The position numbers were made by a program, and so were the translations under genes. A stretch of DNA of 64,000 nt from CAZVNZ01 sp964628515 (lineage in GTDB: Bacteria; Bacillota; Clostridia; Christensenellales; Christensenellaceae), in contig CAZVNZ010000016.1 in assembly GCA_964628515.1 (NCBI GenBank), forward strand, positions 1 to 64,000, read 5' to 3'. The number at the start of each line of letters is the position of its first letter. Position 1 is the stretch's first letter. Under the pieces are notes generated by a model, which was not told the DNA's origin, made no database searches, and was given only the letters and a program-made list of their open reading frames with translations. Below, piece by piece: positions 17,169 to 26,460 of this stretch.

Positions 17169-18281
17169 ATGAAAATTTTACACACTTCCGATTGGCATTT
17201 GGGAATTTCGTTATATAACTACTCTTTAATAGAGGAGCAAACCCATTTTTGCGAGGAATTTTTCGATATTGCAGTAGGAAATAAAGCGGACGTAATTATA
17301 ATTGCGGGAGATATTTTTGACACTTCCGTCTCTAACTTAGAGGCAATTAAGCTGTATAACAATATTATTACAAGGCTTATAAGGCAGGGCATTAAGGTTA
17401 TTATTACGGCAGGTAATCACGATGGGGCAACAAGACTGTCCGTGCTAAGCGATTTACTGGTGCTTAACGGTTTATACATTGCAGGTAGTATACTAAAAGG
17501 CATTAAACAGGTGGAAATTGAGGATTGCGTCTTTTACTTAATACCTTATTTTAATATAGAAGAGGTGCGGTTGCTTTATCCTAATACGCAAATACAAAGC
17601 TACGAGGATGCAATGGCTACTTTAATTAATAATATTGATGATGATAAAAGCAAGATAAATATTGCAGTTTCTCACAGTTATGTTAGCGGTGGCGAGGTTA
17701 CGGACAGCGATAAAACCATTCTTATAGGCGGTGTAAATAAGGTAAGTGACAGTATTTTTGAAAAATTTAACTACACGGCACTTGGGCATTTGCATAAAAG
17801 CCAAACTTTAAAGGGCAAAATAAGGTACAGCGGAAGTCCCGTAAAGTTTTCTTTCAGCGAGGCAAACACTCAAAAAAGCGTAACGCTAATAGACACGGCT
17901 ACAATGGAAATAAAAGAAATTGCCCTAACGCCAAAAACTGATATGCGAGTATTAAAAGGCACATTAAAGGAGCTACGAGAACTTTCAAGCGCAGACGTTA
18001 ATACTTCGGATTTGATCAAAATAGAAATAAAAGACGAATATGCCCATATGGAAATATACAACGGTTTTAAAAATATTTACCCCAATTTGCTTTTGTTTGA
18101 GGGTAAAAGTTACAGCGGTAATGTGGGCAACAGCAGTATTAGCATGGAAAAAATGGCAGATTTCAGCATTACGGATATAATGTGCAGATTTTACGAGGAA
18201 AGCACGGGGGAGAGCATAGATACAACCAAGCTAAATTGGTTTAAAGAGGCAATTTCTCAAACTGACGGGGAGGTGGAGTAA
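17169..18281 (+). CDS. sbcD: Nuclease SbcCD subunit D
   Basis: This 370-residue Mre11-type metallophosphoesterase is the nuclease half of SbcCD, which processes hairpins and blocked DNA ends. All phosphoesterase motifs are present: HTSDWHLG (I), IIAGDIFD (II), TAGNHD (III), VSHSYV and ALGHLHK (IV/V). AAAGGGGG precedes the ATG. Its TAA is immediately followed by the ATG of sbcC, a tight two-gene operon. A TATAAT at 17103-17108 may be its -10, but no good -35 was found. Confidence 0.96.
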   Translation: MKILHTSDWHLGISLYNYSLIEEQTHFCEEFFDIAVGNKADVIIIAGDIFDTSVSNLEAIKLYNNIITRLIRQGIKVIITAGNHDGATRLSVLSDLLVLNGLYIAGSILKGIKQVEIEDCVFYLIPYFNIEEVRLLYPNTQIQSYEDAMATLINNIDDDKSKINIAVSHSYVSGGEVTDSDKTILIGGVNKVSDSIFEKFNYTALGHLHKSQTLKGKIRYSGSPVKFSFSEANTQKSVTLIDTATMEIKEIALTPKTDMRVLKGTLKELRELSSADVNTSDLIKIEIKDEYAHMEIYNGFKNIYPNLLLFEGKSYSGNVGNSSISMEKMADFSITDIMCRFYEESTGESIDTTKLNWFKEAISQTDGEVE

Positions 18282-20705
18282 ATGAAGCCTATATTACTTG
18301 AAATGGAGTATTTCCTGCCTTATGCAGAAAAACAAATAATAGATTTTACCAAACTTGATGCTTACGGATTGTTTTTAATTCACGGGAAAACGGGGAGCGG
18401 AAAAACCTCTATATTAGACGGAATAACCTACGCACTTTTTGGGGAGAGTAGTAGCGGTACTCGGGGAGATGCCAAAAGTATGCGCTCCAAACTTGCTACG
18501 GACGCAAACATCACCAAAGTAAATTTTGAATTTATTTTGCGAGGCAAACAATATAAATTTGCAAGAGAAATAATTGTGCACACCAAACGCAGTGGGGAAA
18601 GGGAAATAAAAACAAGACAAAACGCCTTTTATAAGAAGGATAAAGACTACATACCCTATTTTGAAAACCCTAAAATAGCCGATGTTAAAAACAAGGCACA
18701 GGAGCTTTTGGGTTTAACCTACGAGCAGTTTAAACAGGTAATAATACTTCCCCAAGGGCAGTTTGAGCGGTTTTTGGTGGCATCTTCGGAAGATAAGGAG
18801 AGTATTCTTTCCACACTCTTTAATGCCCAATATATAGAAAACATTACAAATTCCCTAACAAACAGGGCTTTAGAGCTAAAGCATAAAAAAGAGGAGACGG
18901 AAAACAAAATAAAAGGTGCTTTAGACTCCCATAATTGCGAAAACAGCCAAAGCCTCAGTGAAGTAATTAATAGTTTGGCAAAGGAAAAAGCAGAGGCGGA
19001 GGCGCTAAATCTTTTAATAGATAAAGAATTTAAGAGGGTGCAGGAAGAATATAACTCCACTAAAATTATTGCAGGGCAATTTAATGAGTACGACAAACTA
19101 ATAAAGGAAGAAGCAATCCTTTTACAACAAAAAGGGGAGGTAGAGGAAAAACAATCATCACTACAAAAAGCAAAAATTGCAAATTCTTTATTGCCCCTTA
19201 GAGAAAATGCCGCTACCGCAGGTAAAGCAACTAAGGAAAGAAAGGCTGTTGCAGATAGGAAATTTAAAGAAATCCAAGCCTATAAAAATGAGCATAACCA
19301 AAGTATAGAGAGGCTATTTGGTTGCTATAAGGCAAAATTAGCTCGGCAACTAACTTTGAAAGGAAAAATTGAGGTAATAAACGACAGAATTAAAAAGCAA
19401 GGCGAGGACTACAAAAACGCCTTTGAGGGCTATATGAGCAACTGCACCTATGCCTTAGGAGAAAACTTAAAAGAGGGGGAGGAGTGTCCCGTTTGCGGAA
19501 GTAGGGTGCATACCAAAAAAGCCCTTAATACCACGGGTACATATACTTTAGCAGATGTAAAAAAGGCGGAGCAAACTTTAAATAAAGAGCAAAAGGTGCT
19601 AAGGGACGAAAGCACCTCTCTTGCACTTATTGAAAGGGATTTAGAAATTTTAGAAACGGAGAGGGCAAAATACCCCAATGCGGAAGGGGGTGTAGCGGTG
19701 GAAGGAGAAGTTTCTAAGTGTATTGAGGCTATTTCGGTGGTAGCCAATAAAATTGCAACGGCAAGTGAGTTGTGGGAAACCGCAAAAGCGGAGTACGAAA
19801 AGGCAAAAGGGGAGTTTGAGGAGAAAATGGAGGAGTTTAAAACCAAATGCCTGCAACACGGTTTTGAAAGCGATAAAGCCTTCACAGATAGTTGTTTAAG
19901 CGAAAATACTATTAGCAATTACGAAAAAGCCATTCAAGATTATAATGTTAAGGTAGAGGTAAATTCCACAAAAAAGAAAGACTTGCAAGAAAAATTAAAG
20001 GATATTCCCAAGCCTGATTTTCAAAAAAAAGAGTTAGAGTACAAAGAAATTTCCGCTAAAAAACAAAACTGCGAAAAACAGGTAGGCAATTTAGAGGGGA
20101 AATTGGAAGGAATTAAAAAAACGTACAAGGATATAATAAAAAAGGAATCCGATTTAGCAATACTGTCTAAAGAATATGTGGAGCTTGATAATTTTGCAAA
20201 ACTGCTAAGGGGGAGTAACGGCGTTGGTTTAAAGCGGTATGTGCTGGGCGCAATGCTGATTTATATTACAATAGAGGCAAATAAACTGCTAAAACTGGTA
20301 CACGGTGGCAGGTTTCAAATTCAAAAGCAATCGGACTACTCGGGCAGAACTAAAAAGGTAGGTTTGGAGCTTGAAGTAATGGACGGCTACAGCGGAGAAT
20401 ACAGAAACGTACAAAGCCTGTCGGGTGGAGAAAAGTTCTTAGTTGCCCTGTCCTTGTCTTTTGGGTTAAGTTCGGTTGTGCAAATGCAAAAGGGCGGTAT
20501 TTCCATAGATTCTATGTTTGTAGACGAGGGTTTTGGCTCGTTAGACCCTGCATCTATTGAGGACGCATTAAGCATTTTGGCAGAGGTAAAGGGGCAGAGA
20601 TTAATAGGAATAATTTCTCACGTGCAAAAGCTTAAAGAAAGTATAGAATGTGGGATTGAGGTTGTAAAAGAGAGGGAGGGGAGTTTTATTCGGTTTTTGG
20701 GGTAG
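18282..20705 (+). CDS. sbcC: Nuclease SbcCD subunit C (Rad50-like ATPase)
   Basis: This is an 807-residue SMC-like ATPase. The Walker A is GKTGSGKTS (~residues 32-40), a long coiled coil carries the zinc-hook CPVCGSRVH (~residue 402), and the C-terminal half has signature SLSGGEKFLVALSLS and Walker B MFVDEGFGSLD. It is shorter than E. coli SbcC (~1050), mainly through shorter coiled-coil arms, as in many Firmicutes. It abuts sbcD and forms the ATP-driven tethering half of the nuclease. Confidence 0.96.
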   Translation: MKPILLEMEYFLPYAEKQIIDFTKLDAYGLFLIHGKTGSGKTSILDGITYALFGESSSGTRGDAKSMRSKLATDANITKVNFEFILRGKQYKFAREIIVHTKRSGEREIKTRQNAFYKKDKDYIPYFENPKIADVKNKAQELLGLTYEQFKQVIILPQGQFERFLVASSEDKESILSTLFNAQYIENITNSLTNRALELKHKKEETENKIKGALDSHNCENSQSLSEVINSLAKEKAEAEALNLLIDKEFKRVQEEYNSTKIIAGQFNEYDKLIKEEAILLQQKGEVEEKQSSLQKAKIANSLLPLRENAATAGKATKERKAVADRKFKEIQAYKNEHNQSIERLFGCYKAKLARQLTLKGKIEVINDRIKKQGEDYKNAFEGYMSNCTYALGENLKEGEECPVCGSRVHTKKALNTTGTYTLADVKKAEQTLNKEQKVLRDESTSLALIERDLEILETERAKYPNAEGGVAVEGEVSKCIEAISVVANKIATASELWETAKAEYEKAKGEFEEKMEEFKTKCLQHGFESDKAFTDSCLSENTISNYEKAIQDYNVKVEVNSTKKKDLQEKLKDIPKPDFQKKELEYKEISAKKQNCEKQVGNLEGKLEGIKKTYKDIIKKESDLAILSKEYVELDNFAKLLRGSNGVGLKRYVLGAMLIYITIEANKLLKLVHGGRFQIQKQSDYSGRTKKVGLELEVMDGYSGEYRNVQSLSGGEKFLVALSLSFGLSSVVQMQKGGISIDSMFVDEGFGSLDPASIEDALSILAEVKGQRLIGIISHVQKLKESIECGIEVVKEREGSFIRFLG

Positions 20706-20754
20706 GGGTATTTATGAAAGTTTTGAAATATATTAAATGGGTTATGCCGTAGGC

Positions 20755-20985
20755 TTAATCTCTTTTTCGGTTTGATTTTGGATAGGGCTCTTTTTGGTCC
20801 GTCCTTCCTACAAGATAGTCTATACTACATTTATAAAAATCTGCCAATTTACATAAAACGTGTATTGATGGATTTAAGTTTCCGATTTCATAATCCGAAT
20901 AAGTGGTCTGATGTACCTTTAACACTTCTGAAATTTGCTTTTGTGAAAAATCGCTGTCCTCTCTTAACTCTCTTATACGATACAT
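20755..20985 (-). CDS. Small XRE-family regulator
   Basis: This 76-residue protein is almost entirely an HTH_3 domain (SQKQISEVLKVHQTTYSDYE; CSIDYLVGRTD) with a short basic tail. AAAAGGAGT precedes the ATG. It is divergent from the surface-protein gene at 21095. The 109-bp gap holds two copies of the same palindrome (AAGGGATAwTrCCTT), one of them filling the spacer of the surface-protein promoter. It therefore probably represses that gene and perhaps itself. Confidence 0.88.
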   Translation of the reverse strand: MYRIRELREDSDFSQKQISEVLKVHQTTYSDYEIGNLNPSIHVLCKLADFYKCSIDYLVGRTDQKEPYPKSNRKRD

Positions 20986-21013
20986 ATATAACTCCTTTTT
21001 TATTTATATTATG

Positions 21014-21062
21014 CAATAAGGGATAATGCCTTATTGACTTTTAAGGGATATTACCTTAAAAT
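21014..21062 (+). promoter_or_regulatory. Promoter of surface-protein gene with two XRE operators
   Basis: TTGACT (21034-21039), 17 bp and TAAAAT (21057-21062) form the promoter. Operator copies AAGGGATAATGCCTT (21018-21032, extended to CAATAAGG/CCTTATTG at 21014-21036) and AAGGGATATTACCTT (21043-21057, extended by TT and AA) lie 25 bp apart centre to centre. The second exactly covers the spacer. Confidence 0.75.
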
Positions 21063-21094
21063 ATAGCTAATAATAAAAGTAAGGAGAAAGTATA

Positions 21095-22717
21095 ATGAAA
21101 AAATTATCCAAAAAATGGCTGTTATTAGTGCTTGCAGTAATAATTACAGCATTTCCCACGGCAACTGCATTTGCGACTATGGAAGTACCGCAACCGGAAA
21201 TTACAGAAGCTAATCAACCCTATGTTGAAACTACCTTTATAGAAGAGGCTGATGCCACAACAGAAGAAACGACTGTAGATGAGACGTCAAAAAACTTATC
21301 TGCAAACAATGGTGTAACCGATTTTGTTACAAGAATGTACACGGTGTGCTTAAACAGATATCCGGATACTCAAGGCTTGCAGGATTGGAGTAATGCTCTT
21401 GTAAGCGGTCAGGCTACAGGTGCTAATATTGCCAAGGGATTTATATTCAGTCAGGAATTTTTAGCTAAAAATTTCTCGGATACCGATTATATTAAAGCTT
21501 TGTATTTAGCATTTTTTGGCAGGGAAGCAGACACGGTAGGATTAAACGGATGGAAAAAAGCACTTGAAGACGGCTATTCAAGAATATATGTATTAGCCGG
21601 ATTTGTCAACTCCGACGAGTTTAAAAATCTATGTGCAAACTATGGTATAAACAGCGGAGAGTTACAACTTTCCGATGCGGAATTAAAACCAAGCATAGTC
21701 GTATTTGTGCAAAGATTATATAAGCTCTGCTTACTGAGAGATGGGGATGGTGACGGCTTAAACTCTTGGACTGCCGCACTAAACAGTAAACAAGCAACAG
21801 GAGCACAGGTAGCTTATGGATTTGTATTTAGTCCGGAGTTTATAGGCAGAAATATAGGAAATGAAGAATTTGTAAATATTATGTACAAAACATTTTTTAA
21901 CAGAGAGGCGGATAGTGCCGGAAAACAAGGGTGGCTTAGCGCACTTAAAGAAGGAACACACAGACAAAATGTACTTGCAGGGTTTACAAACTCGGTGGAA
22001 TTTGATGCACTATGCAATAAATACGATGTTGTAAGAGGTACACTTGAAACTACAAGCGAGCCACAACCGCAACCGCCCACACCTCCCATAGACCCAAGGC
22101 AAGATTACTATACTTTTGAGGAAACAGCAACAGAGGTTAAAATAACGGGGTATAAAGATGATGCACCAAAGCATAACGCATTTAATATTCCGGCTTATAT
22201 TAACGGAAAACCTGTAACAGTAATAGGAAAGGGAGCACTATCGTGGAAATACGGAGTAACGGGAGATATAATTATACCCGATACAGTTATAACCATAGAA
22301 GAAGAGGCATTTTCCGAATCATCAAGCGGAGCATTTGGTTGGGCGGATATTAAAAAATTAGATAAATTGGTAATAGGCAAAAATGTAAAATATATAGGTG
22401 CAAATGCGTTTAGTTGCAGTACACTTGTAGGACGTTTTATAGAATATACAGGAGATTTGGTTATTCCAAGCAGTGTAGAATACATTGGAAGTGGCGCTTT
22501 TTCCGGTTTTAGAGATTTAGCAAGTGCAGAGTTTTTAGGAAATAAACCGGCGCTTGCAAAAGATTTGGATAAAAATGGTTGGATACGTCCAATATTTGTT
22601 GAAAAAATCGCTTTCACCAACTATTACAAAAATTTTAAAATATACTATCCCAAAAATGCTAAGGGTTGGCCTGCTACCATTGCAGAGGTAGGGGAGTGGA
22701 CTCAAATTGCCAAATAA
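21095..22717 (+). CDS. Secreted DUF4214 + leucine-rich-repeat (BspA-type) surface protein
   Basis: This 540-residue exported protein has a signal peptide (~1-28, ending TAFATME) and an acidic Thr/Glu linker. Two DUF4214-type repeats follow (~70-190 and ~205-330; FVTRMYTVCLNRYPD and FVQRLYKLCLLRDGD with FGREAD/FNREAD). After a Pro-rich linker there is an LRR_5/BspA-like domain (~350-510; VIPDTVITIEEEAF, VIPSSVEYIGSGAF). No LPXTG or transmembrane anchor is seen at the C-terminus, so it is secreted or held non-covalently. AAGGAG precedes the ATG. Adhesion or polymer binding is a guess. The divergent XRE protein probably controls it. Confidence 0.85.
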   Translation: MKKLSKKWLLLVLAVIITAFPTATAFATMEVPQPEITEANQPYVETTFIEEADATTEETTVDETSKNLSANNGVTDFVTRMYTVCLNRYPDTQGLQDWSNALVSGQATGANIAKGFIFSQEFLAKNFSDTDYIKALYLAFFGREADTVGLNGWKKALEDGYSRIYVLAGFVNSDEFKNLCANYGINSGELQLSDAELKPSIVVFVQRLYKLCLLRDGDGDGLNSWTAALNSKQATGAQVAYGFVFSPEFIGRNIGNEEFVNIMYKTFFNREADSAGKQGWLSALKEGTHRQNVLAGFTNSVEFDALCNKYDVVRGTLETTSEPQPQPPTPPIDPRQDYYTFEETATEVKITGYKDDAPKHNAFNIPAYINGKPVTVIGKGALSWKYGVTGDIIIPDTVITIEEEAFSESSSGAFGWADIKKLDKLVIGKNVKYIGANAFSCSTLVGRFIEYTGDLVIPSSVEYIGSGAFSGFRDLASAEFLGNKPALAKDLDKNGWIRPIFVEKIAFTNYYKNFKIYYPKNAKGWPATIAEVGEWTQIAK

Positions 22718-22732
22718 CACCGCTACACTTAC

Positions 22733-22761
22733 AAAAAAACCGCTTTTAAAGCGGTTTTTTT
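22733..22761. terminator. Bidirectional terminator
   Basis: A 29-bp near-perfect palindrome (seven A, CCGCTTT, TAAAGCGG, seven T) lies between the convergent surface-protein gene and carB, serving both. Confidence 0.88.
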
Positions 22762-22798
22762 GAGTTAATGCACAATAATATGTAGTTAAATTCCAACC

Positions 22799-25700
22799 TC
22801 ACCCATGATAATCCTGCAAAGCCTTAACCTCGGAAATATCGTCCGTTTTTGCGGCAATTATACCTTCAAGGCTTGCCTTTGCCGCCGCAACGGTGGTTAT
22901 GTAGCTTTTTTTATAGCGGATTGCAGCTTTTCTTAAATAGGTGTCTGCGGTGGCGCTACGTTTGTTTACAGGTGTGTTTATAATTATTTGTATTTGGTTG
23001 TTGGTTATGGCATCTAAAATATCCGGACGCCCTTCCGTATGCTTGTTTATAAGCGCTACATCTACGCCGTTGGATTTTAGCAAATTGTAAGTGCCCTTTG
23101 TAGCTACAATTTTAAAGCCCTCTTTTACATAGCCTTTGGCTACTTCTACAATTTCTCCTTTGTCTCTGTCGTTTACGCTTATTAGTACCGTGCCTTGTAA
23201 GGGCAGTTTGCTTTGGGTGGCTTCCATTGCTTTGTAAAATGCCTTGCCAAAGGTGTCTGCAATGCCTAAAACCTCGCCTGTGGAGCGCATTTCCGGCCCT
23301 AAAACAGGGTCTACCTCCGTAAACATATTAAAGGGGAACACCGCCTCTTTTACACCGTAAAAATCTATTTTGGTGTGTTTTAGGGAGGGTACAGGGCTCT
23401 TTGCTCCTGTAAGATGTGCGGTAATAATTTCTATTGCATGCTTTACCATATTTATGTTGCACACCTTAGACACAAGGGGTACGGTACGAGATGCACGAGG
23501 GTTTGCCTCAAGGACGTATACAATATCGTCCTCTATGGCGTACTGCATATTCATAAGCCCTTGTACATTCATTTCCTTAGCTATTTTTTTGGTGTACTCT
23601 ATAATTGTGTCTATATTTTTTTGTGATATTGTATGAGAGGGAATTACGCAAGCGGAATCTCCCGAGTGTATGCCTGCAAGCTCTATATGCTCCATTACGG
23701 AGGGTACAAAAACGTTACTGCCGTCGCTTATGGCGTCTGACTCCACCTCTAAAGCATTTTTTAAGAACCTGTCCACCAATATGGGACGAGAGGGGGTAAC
23801 ATCTATTGCTTGAGACATATATTTTTTCATATCCTCATCATCGTAAACAACTTCCATGCCCCTGCCACCAAGTACGTAGGAAGGTCTTACCATAAGGGGA
23901 TAGCCGATTTCTTTTGCAAGGGTTAGGGCTTCCTCGATAGTTACAGCCATTCCGGATTTTGGCATGGGTATTTCAAGCTTCTTCATCATTTCGTTAAAAA
24001 TGTCTCTGTCCTCTGCCATATCTATGGTTTTAGGTGTTGTACCCAAAATTTTAACTCCGGCTTTTTCTAATTGTGATGATAAATTAAGGGGAGTTTGTCC
24101 GCCAAATTGAGCGATTGCACCAATGGGTTTTTCCCTTTCGTAGATTTCCAGTACATCTTCTAAGGTTAGCGGTTCAAAATACAGTTTGTCCGAGGTATCG
24201 TAGTCTGTGGATACCGTTTCGGGGTTACAGTTTACCATTATGGTTTCAAAGCCCAGTTTTTTAAGGGCAAAGGCTGCGTGTACACAGCAATAATCAAATT
24301 CTATACCCTGTCCTATTCTGTTAGGCCCGCTACCTAAAATTAGTATTTTTTTGCCGTCCTTGATTTCTTGGGGTGCATCAGTATTATTATATGTGGAAAA
24401 ATAATATTGAGCATCCTGCGTACCGCTTACGTGTACCCCCTCGTATTTCTTAATAAGACCCAAATTTTTCTTTTGCTCTCTGATTTTTTCTTCGGAGATA
24501 TTTGTTAGTGTGCTTAAATATCTGTCCGAAAAACCATCTTTTTTGGCTTTGGTAAGTAAATCGTCTCTAAGCCCGTCCTCTAAAATTTCCTTTTCTAAGT
24601 CGCAAAGCTCTTTCATTTGCTCTATAAAATACTTTTTAATGCTTGTAAGAGAGTGGAGCTCGTCTATGCTACCCCCTTTTTTTAGGGCTTCGTACATTAT
24701 AAACTGTCTTTCGCTGGTGGGCTCTTTTAGCATATCTAACAGCTCCTCTAAGGGTAGCTCTTCAAATTTATTTACACACCCAAGACCATATCTGCCGTTT
24801 TCTAAACTGCGTATTGCCTTTAAAAATGCTTCTTTGTATGTTTTACCGATACTCATAACCTCGCCTACGGCACGCATTTGTGTTCCTAATTTATCCACCG
24901 AGCCTTTAAATTTCTCAAATGCCCATCTTGCAAATTTAATTACCACGTATTCTCCCGTGGGTACGTATTTATCTAAAGTGCCGAATTTTCCGCAGGGAAT
25001 TTCGCTTAAAGTAAGTCCGGCCGCAAGCATAGAGGAAACAAGGGCAATAGGAAAGCCTGTTGCCTTAGATGCAAGGGCGGAGGAACGGGATGTACGTGGG
25101 TTTATTTCTATAACGCACACTCTGTCGGAAATTGGGTCGTGGGCAAATTGTACGTTTGTGCCACCGATTACCTCTATATCTTCTACAATTCTGTAAGCGT
25201 AGTCTTGCAATCTGCTTTGCAGTTCTTTAGAAATTGTGAGCATTGGCGCCGCACAAAAAGAGTCTCCCGTATGCACACCCATTGGATCTATGTTTTCTAT
25301 AAAACAAACGGTTATCATTTTGCCTGTGGAGTCTCTTATTACCTCAAGCTCTAACTCTTCCCAGCCTAAAATGGATTCTTCCACAAGCACCTGACCTACC
25401 ATACTTGCGGCAATACCTCTGCTTACCACAGTTTTTAGCTCTTCTACATTAAATACAAGTCCGCCGCCTTCGCCACCCATAGTATAGGCAGGACGAATAA
25501 CCACGGGATACCCTAAGTTTTCTGCGATATTTTGCGCTTCCTCCACAGAATAGGCAGGCTTGGATCTTGCCATTTCTATGTTTAGCTTCTCCATTTCGTT
25601 TTTAAAGACTATTCTGTCCTCTCCACGTTCTATGGCATCTAACTTAACACCTATAACCTCCACATTAAACTCTTTTAGCACCCCAGCCTTTTCAAGCTCG

Positions 25701-25999
25701 GAGCATAAGTTAAGCCCTGATTGTCCGCCTAAATTTGGCAGTAGGGCATCAGGTCTTTCTATGGAAATAATCTTTCTTAAACGCTCCACATTAAGTGGCT
25801 CGATGTATGTCCTGTCTGCAATTCCCGGGTCTGTCATAATGGTTGCCGGATTTGAGTTTACGAGTATAATTTTATACCCTAACTGCTTTAGCGCCTTTAC
25901 CGCTTGAGTACCCGAGTAATCAAACTCGCAAGCCTGCCCGATTATAATGGGCCCTGAGCCTATTATAAGTATTGAATTAATATCCTCTCTTTTTGGCAT
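22799..25999 (-). CDS. carB: Carbamoyl-phosphate synthase large chain
   Basis: This 1066-residue enzyme makes carbamoyl phosphate from bicarbonate, ammonia (from the CarA glutaminase) and two ATP, for pyrimidine and arginine synthesis. It shows the duplicated ATP-grasp architecture: SILIIGSGPIIIGQACEFDY at the start, its repeat KKILILGSGPNRIGQGIEFD near residue 550, EINPRTSRSSALASKATG, EANPRASRTVPLVSKVC, and a C-terminal MGS-like allosteric domain (~940-1066). Length is normal. AAGGAG lies 10 bp before the ATG. carA is not adjacent: upstream are a structured leader and tRNA-Leu(GAG), which is unusual because carA and carB normally form one operon. Confidence 0.97.
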   Translation of the reverse strand: MPKREDINSILIIGSGPIIIGQACEFDYSGTQAVKALKQLGYKIILVNSNPATIMTDPGIADRTYIEPLNVERLRKIISIERPDALLPNLGGQSGLNLCSELEKAGVLKEFNVEVIGVKLDAIERGEDRIVFKNEMEKLNIEMARSKPAYSVEEAQNIAENLGYPVVIRPAYTMGGEGGGLVFNVEELKTVVSRGIAASMVGQVLVEESILGWEELELEVIRDSTGKMITVCFIENIDPMGVHTGDSFCAAPMLTISKELQSRLQDYAYRIVEDIEVIGGTNVQFAHDPISDRVCVIEINPRTSRSSALASKATGFPIALVSSMLAAGLTLSEIPCGKFGTLDKYVPTGEYVVIKFARWAFEKFKGSVDKLGTQMRAVGEVMSIGKTYKEAFLKAIRSLENGRYGLGCVNKFEELPLEELLDMLKEPTSERQFIMYEALKKGGSIDELHSLTSIKKYFIEQMKELCDLEKEILEDGLRDDLLTKAKKDGFSDRYLSTLTNISEEKIREQKKNLGLIKKYEGVHVSGTQDAQYYFSTYNNTDAPQEIKDGKKILILGSGPNRIGQGIEFDYCCVHAAFALKKLGFETIMVNCNPETVSTDYDTSDKLYFEPLTLEDVLEIYEREKPIGAIAQFGGQTPLNLSSQLEKAGVKILGTTPKTIDMAEDRDIFNEMMKKLEIPMPKSGMAVTIEEALTLAKEIGYPLMVRPSYVLGGRGMEVVYDDEDMKKYMSQAIDVTPSRPILVDRFLKNALEVESDAISDGSNVFVPSVMEHIELAGIHSGDSACVIPSHTISQKNIDTIIEYTKKIAKEMNVQGLMNMQYAIEDDIVYVLEANPRASRTVPLVSKVCNINMVKHAIEIITAHLTGAKSPVPSLKHTKIDFYGVKEAVFPFNMFTEVDPVLGPEMRSTGEVLGIADTFGKAFYKAMEATQSKLPLQGTVLISVNDRDKGEIVEVAKGYVKEGFKIVATKGTYNLLKSNGVDVALINKHTEGRPDILDAITNNQIQIIINTPVNKRSATADTYLRKAAIRYKKSYITTVAAAKASLEGIIAAKTDDISEVKALQDYHG

Positions 26000-26061
26000 T
26001 TTTTCTATTCTCCTTTTTGTTCAATGTATATAGTCACTTCGTAAATGCTCTTTATTCTTCC

Positions 26062-26190
26062 CAAAAAAAAAGCAAACATTACGTTTGCCGTTTTTTGAGA
26101 TACTTGTATTATTAAAGGTAGTAACCCGCTAACCGAGTGTATACTCTGTGAAGTTTTTAAAAAATAATTATTCATCTGCCTACTACCTTT
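26062..26190 (-). promoter_or_regulatory. Structured leader with terminator between tRNA-Leu and carB
   Basis: Read on the minus strand, AAAGGTAGTA (26190-26181) pairs perfectly with TACTACCTTT (26123-26114). They enclose a GAGT-ATAC-ACTC hairpin (26146-26135) and a TGAA...TTCA helix. A GCAAAC-GTAAT-GTTTGC hairpin (26088-26072) followed by nine T then forms a terminator about 60 bp ahead of carB. I see no promoter between the terminator and carB, so carB may depend on read-through, an attenuator-like arrangement. It does not match the PyrR-loop or T-box consensus. Confidence 0.5.
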
Positions 26191-26199
26191 ACATTTTTT

Positions 26200-26284
26200 T
26201 GGTGCGAGTGATGGGACTTGAACCCATACGCCATAAGACACACGCCCCTCAAACGTGCCTGTCTGCCGATTCCAGCACACTCGC
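26200..26284 (-). tRNA. tRNA-Leu (anticodon GAG)
   Basis: This is an 85-nt class II tRNA. The acceptor arms GCGAGTG and CACTCGC pair exactly. The anticodon stem CACGT/GCGTG holds loop TTGAGGG (anticodon GAG), a long variable arm is present, the T-loop is GTTCAAGTC, and CCA is encoded. A strong promoter lies directly upstream (26329-26301). Confidence 0.95.
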
Positions 26285-26300
26285 TTTTTGCACCTCTAAT

Positions 26301-26329
26301 ATTATATATAAAATGCTTAGGTAAGTCAA
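26301..26329 (-). promoter_or_regulatory. Promoter of tRNA-Leu(GAG) (and possibly carB)
   Basis: On the minus strand TTGACT (26329-26324), a 17-bp spacer and TATAAT (26306-26301) lie 16 bp before the tRNA. It is the only clear leftward promoter seen upstream of carB. Confidence 0.75.
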
Positions 26330-26460
26330 GGCGAAAAAACGGAAATTTTGCTTAATTGCAATTATAGAAAAAAACAATTACAAAAAAAAACATAAAATAT
26401 AATGAACTTTTTTAAAAAAAGCGGTATAATATATAATATGTAAAAAACAAGGAGGATTAT

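Noticed and set aside
24510..25196. Long open frame (228 codons) on the + strand inside carB
   Set aside because: It is antisense to the well-conserved carB gene, has no ribosome-binding site and shows low-complexity Ser/Phe/Leu translation typical of a shadow frame.
26062..26190. T-box or PyrR-binding element before carB
   Set aside because: The AGGGUGGNACCGCG T-box sequence is not present (GCGGGTTACTACC is only superficially similar) and the PyrR loop consensus is absent. It is kept as an unclassified leader.
26005..26280. 91-codon leftward open frame covering tRNA-Leu and the carB leader
   Set aside because: It begins inside a complete tRNA gene and the translation has no protein-like features.
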